NCBI GenBank assembly: GCA_019843655.1
Contig: JACDQD010000001.1
Location: forward strand, 43,468,230-43,532,229
From: Lethocerus indicus
Taxonomy: Eukaryota > Arthropoda > Insecta > Hemiptera > Belostomatidae
Direction: 5' to 3'
Length of the DNA stretch: 64,000 bases
The notes beneath the pieces were generated by a model, which had not been told where the DNA came from, ran no database searches, and saw only the letters and a program-made list of their open reading frames with translations. Shown here in pieces: positions 60,601-64,000 of this stretch (position 1 is its first letter; each line of letters opens with the position of its first letter). The position numbers and the translations under genes are program-made.

Positions 60601-63573
60601 GAGGCATAAAACTGATTCCCTGTCGTTTAATTACCGGCTACACTAATATTCCGACCGTGTAGAGTCGATTGTGTGTGTACGGGGTGGGAAGTGACTACTC
60701 TCCCGAGAGGTATTAATTGATGTAAAAATGCAAAAAATACTTATCGATAAGATTGAAATATGAAAAAACCCAACCCTGACCTTGGAGTACGATAACTGAC
60801 AAGATACAAATATCCCGAAACTTATCTTTTCATCCTTGAATTTGTCAGACCTCTCCTTGAATTTCTCCCCAATCGATAGTAGATGGCTACATCAAATAAG
60901 ACCTAGGTTTTTGGAGAAAACTAGACCCGTATAAATAACACTGTGGGTTTCTCTCCGATTGTTCCGTCGCTTCGATCGTCGGAAAAACGCAGTCTGATGC
61001 GATATGTTTCCGCGCGGGTAATCTTTCATTTTTATAGTTTTATACGGAGCATTTCATTATTACGCGTAGTTTTTATCGGAATCTACGCTTACTTTTTCGT
61101 TATCCTGCTTTAACCTTCCTTCGTACTTATTCCTATTTTACCTACATTACCATTTTTATTATTCCGTCGACGCGAACGAAGCGACGATGAAAGCCGTAAT
61201 ACTTCGTATTACGTCGTATAGTTTGCGCAAATGAATCGTCAATGGAAATAACATCTAATGCACTTAATGTGTTTTAAGGTGCATAAAATAGCAGTACATG
61301 ATGTGTGTTCAATAATAACATATAATTAACTTAGGGTCCCCTTCGACATACTCTTATTAAGGCCCCGTTTCCACCACTCCGCACGTAGGGGTTGGGCATT
61401 TTATCTTTGGGTACTTGCAGGAGGAAAAGCCCCCAACGTTATCGGTCGACAGGTGCTGCAGAAAATTCACCCTGCAAAGTTCTTAAAAGTTAAGAAGTTA
61501 TCGATACACACATTAAACTGGTGGAGACAGACCCGCACGTGTCGGCATATTGCAAACCCTAGCGGTACCCACATTGAAATAGATTACAACAACTTGCTAA
61601 TTTGCCTTGTCAATCGCGTATTATAGTTATTACCAAAACTCAATAACCTTCCTTAAACCAGACTTTAAACAAGTGCACCTGGTATCACTTCCGTACATAT
61701 TTTATTAGGTGGATCCTATATTTTATTGGGTCCTTCAATCCGATCTGTTCTTTATCCTTTCCACGCCATCTCCTTATATTTAAAAACAAGATAAAACGAC
61801 ATAATGTTCAGGTCTGTCTATTATAAGCGTTTTCCCAGCCGGTATATTAAAGAAACAGATACAAATCAGCTTAATGTTTCCGCTTAATTAGCATATGCCC
61901 GATATAAATGGCCCGATTGAATGCTCGGTGAAACTCATTTTATGTAGTTTATCGCCCCGGAGGTGTGTGTACCCGGCTCGCTATTCCTCTCCAAGGTATC
62001 TACCTATACCAACTTCTATTTTGTATCCGGTGACATACAAATTGCAGAATGAGAATTCCGGGTCCACACCGATCCAGGGTACTTTTGAAATTTCGCTTAC
62101 CCGTTATTTCCACTATAATCAACATGATTTCTATGAAAATCCGGACTGCATGAAACTGTATCGCAGACTTTTTTAAACTGTTGATTCCCTTTCAGGTACA
62201 TCTTCACAATCGTCAGCTACCTAATTGGAGTATTCATTTTCGCCACAATCGTCGGTAAGTAGCCGTTTATTCAAAACTTTTCCCGCTTTCGATTTTTAGC
62301 CGCGATCCGACGGTAGCGCAATCTAGTGGCCGGCCGTTGAAATGGGACGGATTCGAACGCGGGAAAGCCATTTATTTCGAGCCGAATTAAGTCCAGGATT
62401 TTCCGGGCGTGAACGATTAAACTCTTTTCCTCCGCTTACCTAAGTTCGGACTTCAAGTAGTGTTGTAATGCAATCGAGGTTTGTCCTTTTTTCTCCGCAA
62501 ATCCCGTCGAAAGCCCGTGCCAGTGTCTCATTTCATGACTGAAGAGCGCGCCACCAACTAGAGGCAACGGTTTCTTTGAACAAGTGATTCCAGGGGGTTA
62601 TGTCAAAATATATATGTTAAAGCGCATTTAAATGACATTAAACCTTATCAGTCCTTATTCTTTCGTACAAAACCAAATGAAAAAATTGGAACTTTTCGGT
62701 AGAACCTCGACAATAAGAAATAAATATAATTAAAGTGAATGATGACATTTGCGATGGATGTTAGCCTGTAAACTAGTCAGTAAGTGGGGAACACCGTGAT
62801 CGTAAGTTGCCCCTGCGATCACGAAGTTCGTAACGGTGGCAAAACCAATTGCGGTATATAAACACTGAGGAAAAAAGACATATAATTAAATATTTTTTAT
62901 CGCATTTTACACATAAAGACTTCAGATGTTAGAAACGAGTTCAATAATTAAATGTGTAATTCCAATTTTGCGTATCAATGAATTGAAGCGTCTTTCTTCT
63001 TCAGTTCATAAAATTGATGCCTACCTACTTAGGCTTAAGGTAACCGTAATTTTAATTTAATAAAATGAACAATTGTGGTCTTTCTGCATTTTAAAATCCT
63101 TTGTTCAGGACAAGTGGGAAACGTGATAACAAACAGGAACGCGAACAGGCTCGAATTCGAAAGGCTTTTGGATGGTGCAAAGACATACATGCGACACCAC
63201 AAAGTTCCCGGAGGCATGAAGAGGAGGGTACTACGTTGGTACGATTATTCTTGGTCCAGGTAACCGAACTCACCCTATAATTTAATATCATTAATTCGAT
63301 ACTGTATATGTCCGAAAACTATGTATAGTAAAAATGTACGCCATTTACGGAGGGGCATAATTTGCGGATGTCTAGATGTCGGGGTAAGTAGAATAATTAC
63401 TGTCAGAATTTATTATAAAACAAATGTTTATTGAAATTTTATTAACGACAATCAAAACATTTTCTAGAGGAAGGATACAGGGCGGCGGAGACATCAACAC
63501 TGCCCTGGGCCTGCTGCCGGACAAGCTCAAAACCGAACTCGCCCTCCACGTCAATCTGAGCGTATTAAAAAAA
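48391..63573 (+). CDS. Cyclic nucleotide-gated channel, CngL type (7 exons, 3'-partial)
   Basis: Join of 48391-48608, 49401-49539, 55922-56398, 58553-58836, 62196-62254, 63109-63259 and 63468-63573, giving 1,434 nt or 478 codons without a stop. CNG channels are tetrameric plasma-membrane cation channels opened by cAMP or cGMP. Rough positions: Pro-rich N-terminus 1-73; conserved KLRTTVQISGAI and REDSFLKRFSTRQ block in 74-119; Gly-rich linker and WWRRRRRH 120-150; S1 166-187; S2 201-221; S3 246-262; S4 268-290; S5 301-322; pore with TLTTIGDLP 344-368; S6 374-395; C-linker 396-478. The sequence is close to what I know of Drosophila CngL. The binding domain for cyclic nucleotide is off the right edge. 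ATG 48,403 is the first possible start in exon 1, but the start could be further upstream. Exons are markedly GC-richer than the introns. Confidence 0.93.
48609..49400 (+). other. CngL intron 1, with a tandem duplication
   Basis: 792 nt, GTCAGT to CCTGCAG. It holds two diverged copies of a ~120-nt unit at 49,042-49,163 and 49,264-49,390, the second running into the exon 2 acceptor. Confidence 0.8.
49042..49390 (+). repeat. Tandem duplication, period about 218 nt
   Basis: CACGCATGCCATTAAGTGTT starts at 49,062 and again at 49,280. Shared context includes AAATTAAGTTAAAA before it and TTGATGTTGTCGGCCCC, then GTTTGT(T/C)TCTGATTTA after it. The second copy ends in the CTGTCCTGCAG acceptor, which the first copy lacks. 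Confidence 0.85.
49401..49539 (+). CDS. CngL exon 2 (conserved basic N-terminal block)
   Basis: Acceptor GTCCTGCAG, donor GCTGCAG|GTATCA. One base completes the codon split with exon 1 and 46 codons follow, ending in phase 0. It encodes TKSNQRWMKLRTTVQISGAI, then QKTKPPLKREDSFLKRFSTR and QVPELQ. The KLRTTVQISGAI and SFLKRFSTRQ motifs are hallmarks of insect CngL N-termini. A competing GT after CGTCAG at 49,524 would break the join to exon 3, whose first residues ETVE follow naturally after PELQ. Confidence 0.92.
49793..49980 (+). mobile_element. Family D MITE-like element, complete
   Basis: The 188-bp element has 38-nt terminal inverted repeats (49,793-49,830 and 49,943-49,980) identical at 33 of 38 positions, containing GTAATACTGT and GGAAGAACCTC. 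The homology may extend a few bases further out on both sides. The centre has an internal palindrome (AAGGGCAAAAACCCTTT). There is no coding capacity, as in non-autonomous DNA transposons. A second, one-ended copy is at 1,718-1,865. The target-site duplication is not clear; superfamily unassigned. Confidence 0.82.
51996..52220 (+). pseudogene. LINE RNase H-type C-terminal relic
   Basis: The + strand reads TDCDRIYYPDTLLDVTRQIA followed by SNSTVCKKPITMKHIIIECK, then a stop and NERKNLTESIKQSKNY. The C-K-K-P-I-T-M-K-H-I-I-I-E-C block and following N-E-R match the Cys/His motif after the RNase H domain in non-LTR retrotransposons of the I/R1-like group. Only this short C-terminal piece is left and it carries stops. 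Confidence 0.55.
52266..52600 (-). mobile_element. 5'-truncated Jockey-type LINE copy
   Basis: A T-rich A-tail at the left, the 3' UTR (TTGTTCAATAGTCAACC, TTCTCTTGATAAAGA), TCTAGGCCAGTGGCGTTTAA, GGGATAATGGATGGGTGAAC and GACGGTCGGTATGTTGAAGT, all as in the 9.7-kb copy. About 80 codons of RT C-terminus remain, with indels. Confidence 0.75.
53578..53660 (-). repeat. Repeat B, copy 3 (reversed)
   Basis: The reverse complement contains GCCAGTCGAGACTAGACCCG, CTCGGGAGTTGTGTCGTGAG and GGGACTGGTATCAGCGCCGT, close to 36,225-36,340. Confidence 0.6.
54728..54862 (-). mobile_element. Family A fragment in CngL intron 2
   Basis: CAGTACAAGTAAAGTGACAG, TGCAGAAAGAATGCACAACA, CATCCCTATGCCGGAGTCAT, CTACTAAAGACAGCTAGCAG and CCGAAACCGG. 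This is the reverse of the core seen at 5,205-5,335 and 40,432-40,640. Confidence 0.6.
55922..56398 (+). CDS. CngL exon 3 (S1-S4)
   Basis: Acceptor TGTAAATAG, donor CTGAAG|GTCAGT, phase 0 at both ends, 159 codons. It starts ETVETGEEG, passes a Gly/Ser linker and a WWRRRRRH basic cluster, then NPDENFYYYW at the start of S1. S1 is followed by NLWTLIVRQSFPELQ, S2 with LLTDAVFLLDVAVQFRTGYL, S3 with LDLTALFPLDLLQ, and the S4 start ILRFPRFLK. These are strongly conserved CNG channel features. Codons are GC3-rich (CTC, GTC, TAC, GAC), in contrast with the flanking introns. Confidence 0.93.
56399..58552 (+). other. CngL intron 3
   Basis: 2.15 kb. The donor GTCAGT is good. The acceptor (GGGTCAG at 58,546-58,552) has almost no pyrimidine tract. 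A family A element lies at 58,225-58,398. No other gene recognised. Confidence 0.75.
58225..58398 (+). mobile_element. Family A element next to CngL exon 4
   Basis: GATTTCGTGTTCTTCTGTCT, CGCTGGTCTGATCTTTTGCT, GCTATCTTCAGTAGCAGTGT, GGGATGCTTGTGGGGCACTC, then the inverted end motif CCCTCGCAGACTAAAAAACAG in reverse sense. It ends about 155 nt before exon 4. Confidence 0.75.
58553..58836 (+). CDS. CngL exon 4 (end of S4, S5, pore)
   Basis: 94 codons plus two bases (GA) completed to GAG by exon 5. It encodes VYRVYDYYYIVESRTVYPNV, S5 (VNLIHILLILAHWFGCFYYL), the turret, and the pore SLYWSTLTLTTIGDLPTPET. The filter has Asp (codon 58,808-58,810) where vertebrate CNGA subunits have Glu and CNGB1 has Gly. 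The donor GCCGA|GTAAGT is strong. The acceptor CAG at 58,550-58,552 is chosen by homology and frame. An in-frame TAA at 58,523-58,525 excludes any start further upstream, and the next AG (58,560) is out of frame. Confidence 0.92.
58837..62195 (+). other. CngL intron 4
   Basis: 3.36 kb, GTAAGT to TTTCAG. C and T homopolymer runs near 59,140. No exon, RNA gene or clear repeat recognised. Confidence 0.75.
62196..62254 (+). CDS. CngL exon 5 (S6)
   Basis: A 59-nt exon between CCTTTCAG and GTAAGT. It completes the Glu codon from exon 4, encodes YIFTIVSYLIGVFIFATIV (S6) and leaves one base completed to GGA by exon 6. Its short length makes it easy to miss, but both junctions and the residue sequence fit CNG channels exactly. 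Confidence 0.93.
62255..63108 (+). other. CngL intron 5
   Basis: 854 nt, GTAAGT to TTGTTCAG. It contains a perfect 8-bp inverted repeat CGTGATCG ... CGATCACG at about 62,796-62,824. No other feature. Confidence 0.75.
63109..63259 (+). CDS. CngL exon 6 (S6 end and C-linker)
   Basis: Acceptor TTGTTCAG, donor TCCAG|GTAACC. Two bases complete Gly, 49 codons follow, and AG is left for the next exon. It encodes QVGNVITNRNANRLEFERLL, then DGAKTYMRHHKVPGGMKRRV and LRWYDYSWS. The GNVITNRNANRLEF and KRRVLRWYDYSW motifs are the C-linker that couples ligand binding to the gate. Confidence 0.94.
63468..63573 (+). CDS. CngL exon 7 (C-linker end), last exon in window
   Basis: Acceptor TTTCTAG, donor AAAAAA|GTGAGT. 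One base completes Arg and 35 codons follow, ending in phase 0. It encodes GRIQGGGDINTALGLLPDKL followed by KTELALHVNLSVLKK. In CNG channels this leads directly into the cyclic-nucleotide-binding domain, which must be on later exons outside the window. Intron 6 (63,260-63,467) is 208 nt. Confidence 0.94.
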
Positions 63574-64000
63574 GTGAGTACCCCGCAGAAAATGAGATTT
63601 TGAATAGAATTTTTCAGTCATTCGCAACGCTAAAGGCATGGCAAAGGCCAAGAACTTGTCCAGGAAGGTAACATTGCACAATCGATAGTTCATGAAAAAT
63701 TCCATCGCAAATTGCCGAGGCGACGGAAACGGACATGATATTCTGTTCTGGACTTCATCTTTAGAACATAAGGTAGTAATATTCCGTCAGCACCGGCACT
63801 GTCCCATACGGGACAACAAAGAAATAAAAAAGGTCGACATGTCAACTACCCATATATATTCATGAGGGTGATGTTACTGAGTGTGACGAGAAGACCGATA
63901 CCGGTCTAGCTAAGGAAATTTTATAATTTCCCATTTGTAAAATAATATGCGTGCCATTCAATATAATAAATTTTGTATATCGTATTTTGTGTAGCCTAAA
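63574..64000 (+). other. Start of CngL intron 7
   Basis: It begins GTGAGT. No acceptor followed by recognisable binding-domain coding was found before the window ends, so this intron is longer than 427 nt. Confidence 0.7.

Noticed and set aside
1..64000. An undescribed multi-gene system, CRISPR array or biosynthetic cluster
   Set aside because: Apart from CngL, every coding segment I could identify is transposon-derived and broken. No regularly spaced repeats or adjacent intact genes are present.

Overview
The window looks like arthropod, most likely insect, nuclear DNA. It is AT-rich, almost all non-coding, full of old transposon relics and (AT)n microsatellites, and holds one intron-split gene. 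I saw no bacterial-style operon, CRISPR array, rRNA or tRNA. The order of insect cannot be fixed from the sequence.

The gene is on the + strand at 48,391-63,573. It is a cyclic nucleotide-gated cation channel subunit of the insect CngL type. Seven exons (218, 139, 477, 284, 59, 151 and 106 nt) join with matching splice phases into 478 uninterrupted codons. These cover a basic N-terminal region, S1-S6 with the pore, and the C-linker. The cyclic-nucleotide-binding domain and the C-terminus lie beyond the right edge. The true 5' end is not identified; ATG 48,403 is the first in-frame candidate start.

The left 48 kb holds no recognisable host exon. Its main content is a broken Jockey-clade LINE on the - strand (9,671-13,292), with ORF1 zinc knuckles, endonuclease and reverse transcriptase. 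It carries stops, frameshifts and damaged catalytic motifs. Five 5'-truncated copies of the same LINE occur at 6,275, 21,938, 22,971, 32,945 and 52,266. A second LINE lineage is at 7,511-7,817, and LINE C-terminal relics are at 25,195, 44,600 and 51,996.

Non-autonomous repeats include family A (at least eight pieces, end motif CCTGTTTTGTGGTCTGCGAG; one lies just upstream of CngL exon 4), family D (a 188-bp element with 38-nt terminal inverted repeats, plus a second copy), and families B, C, E, F and G. An inverted pair with ~180-nt arms spans 15,166-16,325. A Tc1/mariner transposase relic lies at 36,872-37,140.

No undescribed biological system is evident. The points most worth a second look are the weak acceptor of CngL exon 4, a tandem duplication abutting the exon 2 acceptor, an aspartate in the pore filter, and the repeat families.
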